From positions 1 through 64,000 of the forward strand of contig NZ_CADCWT010000003.1 in assembly GCF_902806485.1 (NCBI RefSeq): a DNA stretch of 64,000 nt. Reading direction: 5' to 3'. The first letter of the stretch is position 1; each line of letters begins with the position of its first letter. Under the pieces are notes generated by a model. It had not been told where the DNA came from and did no database searches. It saw only the letters and a list, made by a program, of their open reading frames with translations. Below, piece by piece: positions 10,045 through 17,574 of the stretch. The translations under genes and the position numbers were made by a program. The stretch comes from Candidatus Frankia alpina. Lineage in GTDB: Bacteria; Actinomycetota; Actinomycetes; Frankiales; Frankiaceae.

Positions 10045-10662
10045 ATGGTGGATACCGGCCGTTCGGTGGGCGCCGACGCCGTCGGGCTCGACCGAGACGA
10101 CGCTGTCACCGCGGCTCGGCGCTCCGCCGGGGTGAACTCCCGCCCCGAGCCAGGCCGAGAGGCCGGCCGCGGCGCGGGTGCACAGACCGGCCGGCCGGCC
10201 ACGCGGACCGCGATCCCGGATGGCGCGCGGCCCGAGGGCGCCGCCGCTCGTAACGGTGCGGGCGCCGCCGAGGCAGCCGTCGTCCCGCGCCGGGTGGTGG
10301 TCGTCGACGACGCGGACGGCGTGCGCGAACTGCTCTGCCTGCTGCTGGGCACCGAACCCGACTTCGTGGTCGTCGGCGCCGCCGCCAACGGCGCCGAGGC
10401 GATCGAGGAGGTCATTCGCACGGCGCCGGACTTGGTGCTGCTCGATCTCGCGATGCCGGTGCTCGACGGCATCGGCGCGCTGCCACGGATCCGGCGGGTC
10501 GTGCCGCAGGCGACCGTGGTCATCTTCACCGGCTTCTCCGAGGACGCACTGCTCGACCGAGTGCTCGCCCTGGGCGCGGACGCCCTGCTGGAAAAGGGCC
10601 TGGCCACCGGCCCGCTGGTCGATCAGCTCCGCCGCCTCTGCGCCGCCCCTCGTTCCAGCTGA
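10045..10662 (+). CDS. Single-domain response regulator
   Basis: The C-terminal 120 residues form a receiver domain. Taking the ATG at 10045, the acidic pair is Asp88-Asp89 (VVVVDDADGVREL), the phosphoacceptor is Asp134 (LVLLDLAMPVLDG), and the conserved Thr and Lys are Thr162 (IFTGFSEDA) and Lys184 (LLEKGLA). No DNA-binding domain follows; the protein ends soon after the receiver. The first 80 residues are Ala/Gly/Arg-rich and probably disordered. The start is uncertain, with in-frame ATGs upstream at 9970 and 9979. No histidine kinase lies nearby, so the partner is unknown. It could act through protein contact, like CheY-type regulators. Confidence 0.8.
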   Translation: MVDTGRSVGADAVGLDRDDAVTAARRSAGVNSRPEPGREAGRGAGAQTGRPATRTAIPDGARPEGAAARNGAGAAEAAVVPRRVVVVDDADGVRELLCLLLGTEPDFVVVGAAANGAEAIEEVIRTAPDLVLLDLAMPVLDGIGALPRIRRVVPQATVVIFTGFSEDALLDRVLALGADALLEKGLATGPLVDQLRRLCAAPRSS

Positions 10663-11023
10663 GGCGCATCGCCGACCTCTCGGCGCCGTTCCACCGCTTC
10701 GGCCGTTGCGCCGGCTTCGATACCGATTGCGTTGTTCATTTTCCCCATCGATGCGGTAGAGTTGTGGAGACGGTGTCGGAAAGGCGAGCCGGCCGTCGAT
10801 CGTCGCCCGATTTGGGGCACTTTGCGGAGTGATGCTCGTCGATGGTGTGGTCGTGGGACACGCAACCCGCCCATCGGCATCACTTCTGTGTAAACATGAG
10901 GTTGTGGTTGCGCGCGCCCTCACCCTCGGGGCGCCGGTTGCGCGAGCGGTGGACCTGGTCCGCGTCTCGCCCCGGCGCGGGTTCGCGTCGTCCCCCGCAG
11001 CCCCGTGTCTCGTGATTGAGCCG
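10663..11023 (+). other. Intergenic region upstream of the sulfur cluster leader
   Basis: About 360 bases between the response regulator and the leader peptide. I see no credible gene. The stretch probably contains the promoter and the 5' untranslated leader of the sulfite reductase operon, but no clear -35/-10 pair or operator can be named by eye. Confidence 0.4.
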
Positions 11024-11092
11024 ATGCTCGTCGCGCGCCTACACGTCGACCTGCTGCGGGTCTCCAGCGCCGGCTGTCGCCGCTCCCGCTGA
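11024..11092 (+). CDS. Putative sulfur-metabolism leader peptide
   Basis: A 22-codon frame ends 60 bases before the sulfite reductase start. The product contains RLHVDLLRVSSAGCRR. The pattern HVDL-x-R-x-SSA-x-C-R is the recognisable ending of short leader peptides found upstream of sulfur assimilation and sulfur transport genes in many actinobacteria. In mycobacteria, short upstream frames with cysteine codons control translation of sulfur genes in response to cysteine supply. Here a single Cys codon (TGT) lies near the end, followed by CGC CGC. I infer a cysteine-sensing translational attenuator. The match is from memory of the pattern. Confidence 0.6.
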   Translation: MLVARLHVDLLRVSSAGCRRSR

Positions 11093-11152
11093 CGTTCCCG
11101 TTCGCGGCGCCACTTCGACGGCGTCGCGCTCACCCGCGCATCGAGAGATCTG

Positions 11153-12877
11153 ATGACTTCTCCTGCCCATCCTGCCCGTTCCGCGCGCCCGTCCCGTCCC
11201 AAGGGGGCGGGTCAGTGGGCGTTGGGCTACTCCGAGCCGCTCAACGCCAACGAGCGCATGAAGAAGGACCAAGGCGGGCTGGAGGTGCGCGACCGCATCC
11301 TGAACCTCTACCCGCACACCGGTTTCGATGGAATCGACCCCCAGGACCTGCGCGGCCGGTTCCGCTGGTGGGGTCTGTACACGCAGCGCCGGCCGGGGAT
11401 CTCCGGTGGCCGCACGGCGATCCTCGAACCGGAGGAGCTCGACGACTCCTACTTCATGCAGCGGATCCGGCTCGACGGCGGGCGGATGACCGCCGACCAG
11501 CTTCGGGTCATCGCGGAGATCTCCACCCGGTTCGGCCGGGACGTCGCCGACGTCACCGACAGGCAGAACATCCAGCTGCACTGGATCCGCATCGAGGACG
11601 TGCCGGCGATCTGGGGCGCGCTCGAGAACGCCGGGATGACGACCGCCGAGGCGTGCGGTGACACCCCGCGGGTCATCCTCGGCTGTCCGGTGGCGGGCGT
11701 CGACGGCGACGAGGTCATCGACGGGTCGGCCGCGATCGACGAGGTGGTCGAGCGCTTCGTCGGCGACCCGACGCTGGCGAACCTGCCCCGCAAGTTCAAG
11801 ACCGCGATCTCCGGCTGCGTGGACCACTGCACGTTGCACGAGATCAACGACATCGCGTTCGTCGGCGTCGTCCACCCGGAGCTCGGCGTGGGCTACGACC
11901 TGTGGGTCGGTGGCGGCCTGTCGACGAACCCGAAGCTCGGCGTGCGGCTCGGGGCGTTCGTGCCGCCGCAGCGGGTCGCCGAGGTCTGGCACGGCGTCGC
12001 CTCGCTGTTCCGCGACTACGGCTACCGCCGCCTGCGCACCCGGGCCCGGCTGAAGTTCCTCGTCGCGGACATGGGCGCCGAGTGGGTGCGGGCCACCCTG
12101 GAGAAGGAGTACCTGACGGCCGCGCTGCCGGACGGGCCGCCGCCGCCGCCCCCGCGCAACGAGGGCCGCGACCACGTCGGCGTGCACCGCCAGCGCGACG
12201 GCCGCAACGCAGTGGGCTTCGCCCCGAGCGCGGGCCGGCTGTCCGGGACGACGCTGCGCGCCGTGGCCGACCTCGCCGACCGGTACGGGCAGGGCCGCAT
12301 CCGCGCGACGACGACCCAAAAGCTGGTCATCCTCGACGTGGCCGACGAGGCCGTGGCACCGCTGGAGACCGAGCTCGCGGCGCTGGACCTGGTCGTGCGG
12401 CCGAGCGTGTTCCGGCGCGGCACGATGGCCTGTACCGGGATCGAGTTCTGCAAGCTGGCCATCGTCGAGACCAAGGGCAATGCCCGCGATCTCATCGAGG
12501 AGCTGGAGCGTCGCCTGCCCGACTTCGACGAGCCGATCGGGATCAACGTCAACGGCTGCCCGAACGCCTGCGCCCGCTTCCAGGTCGCCGACATCGGGCT
12601 CAAGGGCTCGCTGGTCCCCGACGACGCCGGCGAGATGGTCGAGGGCTTCCAGGTCCACCTCGGCGGCCACCTGGGCACCCGGTCGCGGCTGGGCCGCAAG
12701 TCACGCGGCCTGAAGGTCACCGCGGACGGGCTGCTCGACTACGTCGTCGGCCTGCTGGAGACCTACCGGGGTGAGCGCGCAGACGGGGAGAGCTTCGCCG
12801 ACTGGGCGCAGCGGGCCGACGAGGCATCGCTGGCCGCGGCGGGCTCGGCGGCCAGGGGCGCCGATGGCCGGCAGTGA
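11153..12877 (+). CDS. sir: Ferredoxin-dependent sulfite reductase (siroheme, 4Fe-4S)
   Basis: This enzyme reduces sulfite to sulfide with six electrons from ferredoxin. The 574-residue protein has two ferrodoxin-like/siroheme repeats. The cluster and siroheme ligands are Cys427-x5-Cys433 (ACTGIEFC) and Cys469-x3-Cys473 (NGCPNAC). Tyr76 (GLYTQRRPG) and Cys168 (EACGDTPR) are 92 residues apart, the same spacing as the Tyr69-Cys161 covalent pair of Mycobacterium tuberculosis NirA, so the same crosslink is likely. A proline run at about residues 329-334 lies between the two halves. Sequence alone does not fully separate sulfite from nitrite reductase, but the neighbours (cysH, CobA, SirB) argue for sulfite. 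The next gene starts inside its 3' end. Confidence 0.93.
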   Translation: MTSPAHPARSARPSRPKGAGQWALGYSEPLNANERMKKDQGGLEVRDRILNLYPHTGFDGIDPQDLRGRFRWWGLYTQRRPGISGGRTAILEPEELDDSYFMQRIRLDGGRMTADQLRVIAEISTRFGRDVADVTDRQNIQLHWIRIEDVPAIWGALENAGMTTAEACGDTPRVILGCPVAGVDGDEVIDGSAAIDEVVERFVGDPTLANLPRKFKTAISGCVDHCTLHEINDIAFVGVVHPELGVGYDLWVGGGLSTNPKLGVRLGAFVPPQRVAEVWHGVASLFRDYGYRRLRTRARLKFLVADMGAEWVRATLEKEYLTAALPDGPPPPPPRNEGRDHVGVHRQRDGRNAVGFAPSAGRLSGTTLRAVADLADRYGQGRIRATTTQKLVILDVADEAVAPLETELAALDLVVRPSVFRRGTMACTGIEFCKLAIVETKGNARDLIEELERRLPDFDEPIGINVNGCPNACARFQVADIGLKGSLVPDDAGEMVEGFQVHLGGHLGTRSRLGRKSRGLKVTADGLLDYVVGLLETYRGERADGESFADWAQRADEASLAAAGSAARGADGRQ

Positions 12878-13169
12878 TCGCGCGGTGCCCTTCTACTGCC
12901 CGTACTGCGGCGAGGAGGACATCGTCCCCGAATTGGCGGCGGACGGAGCCGGTTCCGGGCACGGGCACTGGGCGTGCCGGTCCTGCCGGCGCGGCTTTCG
13001 GCTGAGCCTCACCGCGCTGGTGGTCGCCGCTGGCTCGGTCGGCTTCACGCCGGCGGGGACGTCCGGCGCGACGGGAGACCAGGCGGCCGCAGCCGGGAAC
13101 CAGACGGCCGCAACGGGAGACCAGACGGCACGGCCAGGCGCCGCGCGCGACGACGAGGAGACGACCTGA
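12864..13169 (+). CDS. Small zinc-ribbon protein of the sulfite reductase operon
   Basis: The 101-residue product begins with two CxxC pairs (FYCPYCGEED and WACRSCRRGF) about 20 residues apart, which form a likely zinc or iron ribbon. The rest is an Ala/Gly/Thr-rich tail with a threefold motif (TGDQAAAAGNQTAATGDQTA). It overlaps the sir stop by 14 bases and its stop overlaps the cysH ATG (TGATG), so it is translationally coupled to both. A small protein in the same slot occurs in Streptomyces. Function is not established; a role in cluster insertion or as an electron-transfer adaptor is a guess. Confidence 0.8.
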   Translation: MAGSDRAVPFYCPYCGEEDIVPELAADGAGSGHGHWACRSCRRGFRLSLTALVVAAGSVGFTPAGTSGATGDQAAAAGNQTAATGDQTARPGAARDDEETT

Positions 13170-13840
13170 TGGATGCCGCGTTGCAGAGCCGGGCGTTGCG
13201 GGCCGGGGAGGAGCTCGAAGGCGCGCCGGCGGAGGAGATCCTCGGCTGGGCGGCCGAGGAGTTCGGGATGAAGCTGGTGGTCGCTGCGTCCATGGCCGAG
13301 GCGATCCTGGTCGACATGCTCGCCCGAATCCGCTCCGACGTGCCCGTGGTCTTCATCGACACCGGATACCACTTCGCCGAGACGGTCGGTACCCGCGACG
13401 CGGTGGCCGCGACCTACGACCTGCCGCTGATCAGCGTCAGCCCGCAGCTAACCGTCGTCGGCCAGGACGCCGTCCACGGTCAGGACCTCTACAAGATCGA
13501 CCCCGACCTGTGCTGCCGGATGCGCAAGGTGGTGCCGCTGGACCGGGCGCTGGCGCCATACCGCGCCTGGGCCGCCGGGTCGCGGCGCGCCGAGTCCGCC
13601 GGCCGGGCGAGCCTGAAGGTCGTCGACTGGGACGCGCGCCGCGGCAAGGTGAAGATCCACCCGCTGGCGGCCTGGACCGACGAGGACGTCGACCGGTACG
13701 TCGCCGAGCACGACGTCATCGTCAACCCGCTGCTCTCCGACGGCTACGAATCCGTCGGTTGCTGGCCGTGCACCCGCCGGGGCGCCGGCCGCGACGGCCG
13801 CTGGACCGGCACGAACAAGACGGAGTGCGGCATCCACTGA
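13169..13840 (+). CDS. cysH: Phosphoadenylyl/adenylyl-sulfate reductase
   Basis: CysH reduces adenylyl sulfate (or PAPS) to sulfite with thioredoxin. The 223-residue protein carries Cys115-Cys116 (DLCCRMRK) and Cys198-x2-Cys201 (GCWPCTRR), the four ligands of the 4Fe-4S cluster that marks the APS-preferring type. Cys220 near the end (TECGIH) is the catalytic cysteine that forms the enzyme-sulfonate intermediate. VVFIDTGYHFAET near residue 60 belongs to the substrate site. It is coupled to the zinc-ribbon gene and supplies the substrate of sir. The cluster ligands make APS the likely substrate. I do not see cysD, cysN or cysC in the window. Confidence 0.93.
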   Translation: MDAALQSRALRAGEELEGAPAEEILGWAAEEFGMKLVVAASMAEAILVDMLARIRSDVPVVFIDTGYHFAETVGTRDAVAATYDLPLISVSPQLTVVGQDAVHGQDLYKIDPDLCCRMRKVVPLDRALAPYRAWAAGSRRAESAGRASLKVVDWDARRGKVKIHPLAAWTDEDVDRYVAEHDVIVNPLLSDGYESVGCWPCTRRGAGRDGRWTGTNKTECGIH

Positions 13841-13957
13841 CCGGGCGGACGACCCGTTGCCGGTTGGTCGCACCGGCACGGCCCACACCGGTGCCCGGGT
13901 GGCGCCGGTGTGGCGCCGCCCGCGTGATCGCTCGCCGGACGTAGCTGAACAGGTACG

Positions 13958-15436
13958 GTGCACGCCGTGACGGACAGGCGAATCGCAGGTGAGGTCTGGC
14001 TGGTCGGCGCTGGTCCGGGCGATCCCGGGCTATTAACCGTGCGTGGTCGTGAGCTGCTCGCGACCGCCGACGTGGTCGTGGTCGACCGGCTCGCCGCCGC
14101 CGTCCTGCTCGACGCCGCGTCGCCCGACGCGGAGATCATCCATGTCGGCAAGAGCCCGACGGCCCGCTCCTGGGCCCAGGAGGAGATCAACGCGATTCTC
14201 GTCGACCGGGCCCGCGCAGGTGCCCGGGTCGTGCGGCTCAAGGGCGGTGATCCCTACCTCCTCGGCCGCGGCAGCGAGGAAGCCCAGGCGTGCGCCGAGG
14301 CGGGCGTGACCTTCGCCGTCGTCCCCGGCGTCACCTCGGCGTTGGCCGTGCCGGCGCTCGCCGGCATTCCGGTCACCCACCGCGACCTGGCGCAGGAGCT
14401 CGCCGTCGTCTCCGGGCACCTGCCGCCAGGGCACCCCGACTCGACCGTCGACTGGGCGGGCCTCGCCGCCTCTCGGGCGACGATCGTCATCCTCATGGGG
14501 GTGGCGCGGCTGATGGACATCGCCGACGCCCTGCTCGCCGGCGGCCGCCCGGAGGCCACCCCGGTCGCGGTGATCGAGCGGGGCGCCACCCCAGCCCAAC
14601 GTGTCCTGCGCACCACGCTCGACGCCCTGGCCATCGACGCGATCGCCGCGGGAGTGCGGTCACCGGCGGTGATCGTCGTCGGTGAGGTCGCCGCCCGCAA
14701 CGACGCCCCGGCCACCGATGCGCCGCCGCTGGCCGGAGTGCGCATCCTGGTCGCCCGCACCCGCACCCGCACCCGGCCGGGCCTGCTGGCCCGCCGGCTG
14801 CGACAGCTCGGCGCCGACGCGGTCGAGACGGTCGTGGCCCGCCCGGCCCCGCTCGACCACGCCGGCGCGGAGCTGCTCGCCGCGCTGCCCGCAGCCGCGG
14901 GACTCGTCCTCGCCGACCCGGACGAGGTCGCCGCGGTGGTCGCCCTGCTGCGCCGGGCCGGCACCGATGTGCGCGCCCTGGCCGGGCTGATCCTGGTGGC
15001 CACCCGCCCCGACGTCACCGACGCCCTCGACGCGCTGGGCCTGGCCGCCAGCACGCTGGATGAGCTCGCGCCGGAGCCGGGGGTGCTCGTCGTCGGCGCC
15101 GCCGACCTGCCGGCGGACGGCCCCTGGACGCCGTGCCGGGTGCCGCTGCTGACCGACGTGACCGCCGACCCGGATCCGCGGATCGCCGACGAGCTGCGTC
15201 ACGGCGACTTCGACGTCGCGGCGTTCGCCTCCTCGACGGCCGCCCGCAGCACCGCCGAGCTGTATGGGCCGCTGCCCCCGGACCTGCTCGTCGCGGCGAT
15301 GGGCCGGCGCAGCGCCCAGGCCTGCGAGGCCGCCGGAATGCGGGTGGACATCGTGCCGGCCGAGCCGGGGGTGCGTCCGCTCGCCGCCGCCGTCGCCGAC
15401 TTCGTCGCCGTCAGCCGCGCCGCCACCGTCTTCTGA
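13958..15436 (+). CDS. cobA: Uroporphyrinogen-III methyltransferase fused to a HemD-like domain
   Basis: Residues 10-250 form a CobA/SUMT methyltransferase: GEVWLVGAGPGDPGLLTVRG at the N-terminus, VRLKGGDPYLLGRG near residue 92 and VVPGVTSALAVPALAGIPVTHR near residue 120. It adds two methyl groups to uroporphyrinogen III to give precorrin-2 for siroheme. Residues 260-490 resemble a uroporphyrinogen-III synthase (HemD) half, starting GVRILVARTRTRTRPGLLA, with weaker conservation, so its activity is uncertain. The start may be GTG 13958 or GTG 13967. It follows cysH by 117 bases on the same strand and converges with the chelatase gene five bases after its end. The precorrin-2 dehydrogenase is not visible. 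Confidence 0.87.
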   Translation: MHAVTDRRIAGEVWLVGAGPGDPGLLTVRGRELLATADVVVVDRLAAAVLLDAASPDAEIIHVGKSPTARSWAQEEINAILVDRARAGARVVRLKGGDPYLLGRGSEEAQACAEAGVTFAVVPGVTSALAVPALAGIPVTHRDLAQELAVVSGHLPPGHPDSTVDWAGLAASRATIVILMGVARLMDIADALLAGGRPEATPVAVIERGATPAQRVLRTTLDALAIDAIAAGVRSPAVIVVGEVAARNDAPATDAPPLAGVRILVARTRTRTRPGLLARRLRQLGADAVETVVARPAPLDHAGAELLAALPAAAGLVLADPDEVAAVVALLRRAGTDVRALAGLILVATRPDVTDALDALGLAASTLDELAPEPGVLVVGAADLPADGPWTPCRVPLLTDVTADPDPRIADELRHGDFDVAAFASSTAARSTAELYGPLPPDLLVAAMGRRSAQACEAAGMRVDIVPAEPGVRPLAAAVADFVAVSRAATVF

Positions 15437-15441
15437 GAAGG

Positions 15442-15921
15442 TCAGCTGGTGGGGTGCTTGGCGGCGTCGACGAGCTCGCGCAGAGTGTCGTCGAGCCGTG
15501 CCCGTACGGCCTCGACGACGCAGGGGTGCAGGCCGAGGGGCTCGGAGAGGATCCAGCGGGTCGTCGGATGCCGCTCGCGCGCCTCGTCCAAGGCGGCGGG
15601 GAGGTCGCGGCGGGTGTGGTTGCCACCGAAGAGGAAGAACGGGTAGACGACGATCTCGGTGCAGCCCGCGCCCGCGAGGTTGGCGTAGCCCTCGCCGATG
15701 TCGGGCCGGCTGACCTCGAGGAACGCCGCCTCGACGGCGCCCCACGGCCGCGGGCCGGCCGGGCCGGCCAGGCTGGGCAGGGCGGTCGAGTGGGGCGGGC
15801 GGGCGGCGCAGCCGTCATCGTCCTGGCGGGGTTCGGTCGCCAGGCGGCGAGCCAGCTCGCGGACCGTGGCGTTGGCCTCGTCCCGTCGTGAACCGTGGCC
15901 GATAACGAGAAGACCGCGCAT
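15442..15921 (-). CDS. sirB: Sirohydrochlorin chelatase (CbiX/SirB family)
   Basis: This 159-residue protein begins MRGLLVIGHGSRRDEAN, with the first metal-binding His in GHGSRR. The second sits in YPFFLFGGNHTRRDLPAAL near residue 100. These are the catalytic histidines of the CbiX/SirB class, which inserts Fe(II) or Co(II) into sirohydrochlorin. In this neighbourhood siroheme for sir is the natural product. Between the two conserved parts lies an unconserved segment of about 30 residues (roughly 30-60) rich in Asp, Ala, Pro and Ser, perhaps a species-specific insertion. The gene points towards cobA-hemD and ends five bases from it. Confidence 0.88.
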   Translation of the reverse strand: MRGLLVIGHGSRRDEANATVRELARRLATEPRQDDDGCAARPPHSTALPSLAGPAGPRPWGAVEAAFLEVSRPDIGEGYANLAGAGCTEIVVYPFFLFGGNHTRRDLPAALDEARERHPTTRWILSEPLGLHPCVVEAVRARLDDTLRELVDAAKHPTS

Positions 15922-16040
15922 AGCACCAGTGTGCGCCGGATACCCGACCGCGGCCGCCGGTCGCAGGCGGGCGGGACCGGGCGGCGGACGTGCCGACCGG
16001 CGGCCTGCGGGCGCGAGCCGGGCCGGGGCCCGTCGGCCGG

Positions 16041-17093
16041 TCAGACGGTGGTGCCGTCGTCGGAGCTGTGCCCAGGGAAGACCTTCGCCGCGGGGTCGAC
16101 GACAGGCGCGGCGTTGTTGACGGCGGTCGCGACCTCGCCGAAGCCGGTGGCGATCAGGCGGACCTTGCCGGGGTACTCGGTGATGTCCCCGGCCGCGAAG
16201 ATTCGGTCGACGCCGGTGAACATCGCCGAGTCGACCGCGATGTGCCGCCGGGCCATGGAGAGCCCCCAGCGGGTCAGCGGCCCGAGATCGGCGGTGAAGC
16301 CGAGCGCGGCGACCACCGCCTGCGCCGGGCGGACGTGCCGGTCCCTGGTGCGGGTGTGCACGAGCTCGACCTTCTCGATCCGCTCCTTCCCGTGGATGGC
16401 GGCGACCTCGGAGAAGGTGAGGATCTCCACGCTCGACGCCTCGACCCGACCGATCGTCGCCGCGTGCGCGCGGAACCGGTCGCGACGGTGCACCAGGGTG
16501 ACCGAGCGGGCGATCGGCTCCAGGGCGAGCGCCCAGTCGAAGGCGCTGTCCCCACCGCCCACCACGATGACGTCCTGGCCGGCGTAGGCGTCCAACTTCG
16601 GCACGAAGTAGACCAGGCCGCGGCCGAGATGGCCGGTGCCGGTCGGCAGCGGCCGAGGAGTGAACGTGCCGAGACCACCGGTGATCACGACGACCCTGGC
16701 GCGGACTCGGTGGCCCTGGCTGCTGGTCACCACGACCGCATCCGGTTCGTGGGCGAGCTCGGCGGCCTGCTGGTCGAGCAGGTACATCGGGTCGAACTGG
16801 GCCGCCTGGGTGACGAGGGCGTCGACCAGCTCGCGGCCGCGGATGGCGGGGAAGCCGGCCACATCGTAGATGATCTTCTCCGGATACATCGCGGTGACCT
16901 GACCACCCGCCTCGGGCAACGAATCCATCAGCGCGACCGACATGCCCCGGAAGCCCGCGTAGTAGGCGCCGTAGAGCCCTGCGGGGCCGGCGCCGACGAT
17001 CAGCATGTCCACGCTGGTGTCGACGTCGCCGCCCGCCGTGGCACCTGGCCGGACGGTGGTGCCGTCGTCCGCCTGGACCGACTGCGTGACCAT
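16041..17093 (-). CDS. Thioredoxin-reductase-like ferredoxin-NADP reductase
   Basis: The 350-residue protein has two dinucleotide folds: FAD binding at DMLIVGAGPAGLYGAYYAG near residue 30, and NADPH binding at DVIVVGGGDSAFDWALAL near residue 175, with FAAGDITEYPGK near residue 300 as the second FAD motif. It lacks the CxxC of thioredoxin reductases. That combination defines the type-2 ferredoxin(flavodoxin)-NADP reductases, as in Bacillus YumC. It would pass electrons from NADPH to ferredoxin. Standing beside the sulfite reductase cluster on the opposite strand, it plausibly feeds sir. The GTG start at 17093 is the longest and gives an acidic N-terminal tail of about 28 residues. Confidence 0.87.
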   Translation of the reverse strand: MVTQSVQADDGTTVRPGATAGGDVDTSVDMLIVGAGPAGLYGAYYAGFRGMSVALMDSLPEAGGQVTAMYPEKIIYDVAGFPAIRGRELVDALVTQAAQFDPMYLLDQQAAELAHEPDAVVVTSSQGHRVRARVVVITGGLGTFTPRPLPTGTGHLGRGLVYFVPKLDAYAGQDVIVVGGGDSAFDWALALEPIARSVTLVHRRDRFRAHAATIGRVEASSVEILTFSEVAAIHGKERIEKVELVHTRTRDRHVRPAQAVVAALGFTADLGPLTRWGLSMARRHIAVDSAMFTGVDRIFAAGDITEYPGKVRLIATGFGEVATAVNNAAPVVDPAAKVFPGHSSDDGTTV

Positions 17094-17574
17094 GGGCAGC
17101 TCCCCGCACCTCGCGGCCCGACCGGTCGGACTGGGAATGTTCGGTCGGTGCCACTGGACTCTCCGTCATCTCATCCTGCCGGAGATCTGGTCGGCATGCC
17201 GTCAGCTTCGCTGGTGGGCGTCCCCGGCTGGTCGGTGCCGGGGCGCCGGGCTGCGGCGTCGTCGGGCGCCGTGCCTGTGATCGCCGTGCCTGTGATCGCC
17301 GCGCGGAGCCGTCCCGGCCAACGGAGTGCGGCATTGCGCTTGTATCGTTTCTCCGTCACATGTTTCGTTGCCGGTGATATCGGTCGTTCAGGCAAGATTC
17401 CAGAAACGCTGCTGGAGAAGCTGCTGGAGAAAAGGCATGCCGATGCGATCGTCGGATGGCGGACAGAGTTCCCCAGGTCGCGCTCGGTGAAGGCTAGCGT
17501 GAGGTGGCAGGCACCGCGGTTGCCGCGCCGGACCGAGCGTCGGTGGGGACAGAGCGGACACGGGCGGGAGAGCG
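17094..17574. other. Divergent intergenic region, fnr / Ser-Thr kinase
   Basis: About 480 bases between divergent genes, so both promoters should be here. It includes a short direct repeat, two copies of GTGCCTGTGATCGCC at about 17271-17300, and a slightly AT-richer part near 17335-17400. I see no convincing gene. Confidence 0.4.

Noticed and set aside
9720..10253. 177-codon frame starting in the AT-rich island
   Set aside because: It runs into the response regulator in another frame and has no recognisable domain; codon use is inconsistent along its length.
15922..17334. Extension of the sirB frame far upstream (630 codons)
   Set aside because: Only the last 159 codons match the chelatase family; the rest is antisense to nothing useful and overlaps the ferredoxin-NADP reductase gene in another frame.
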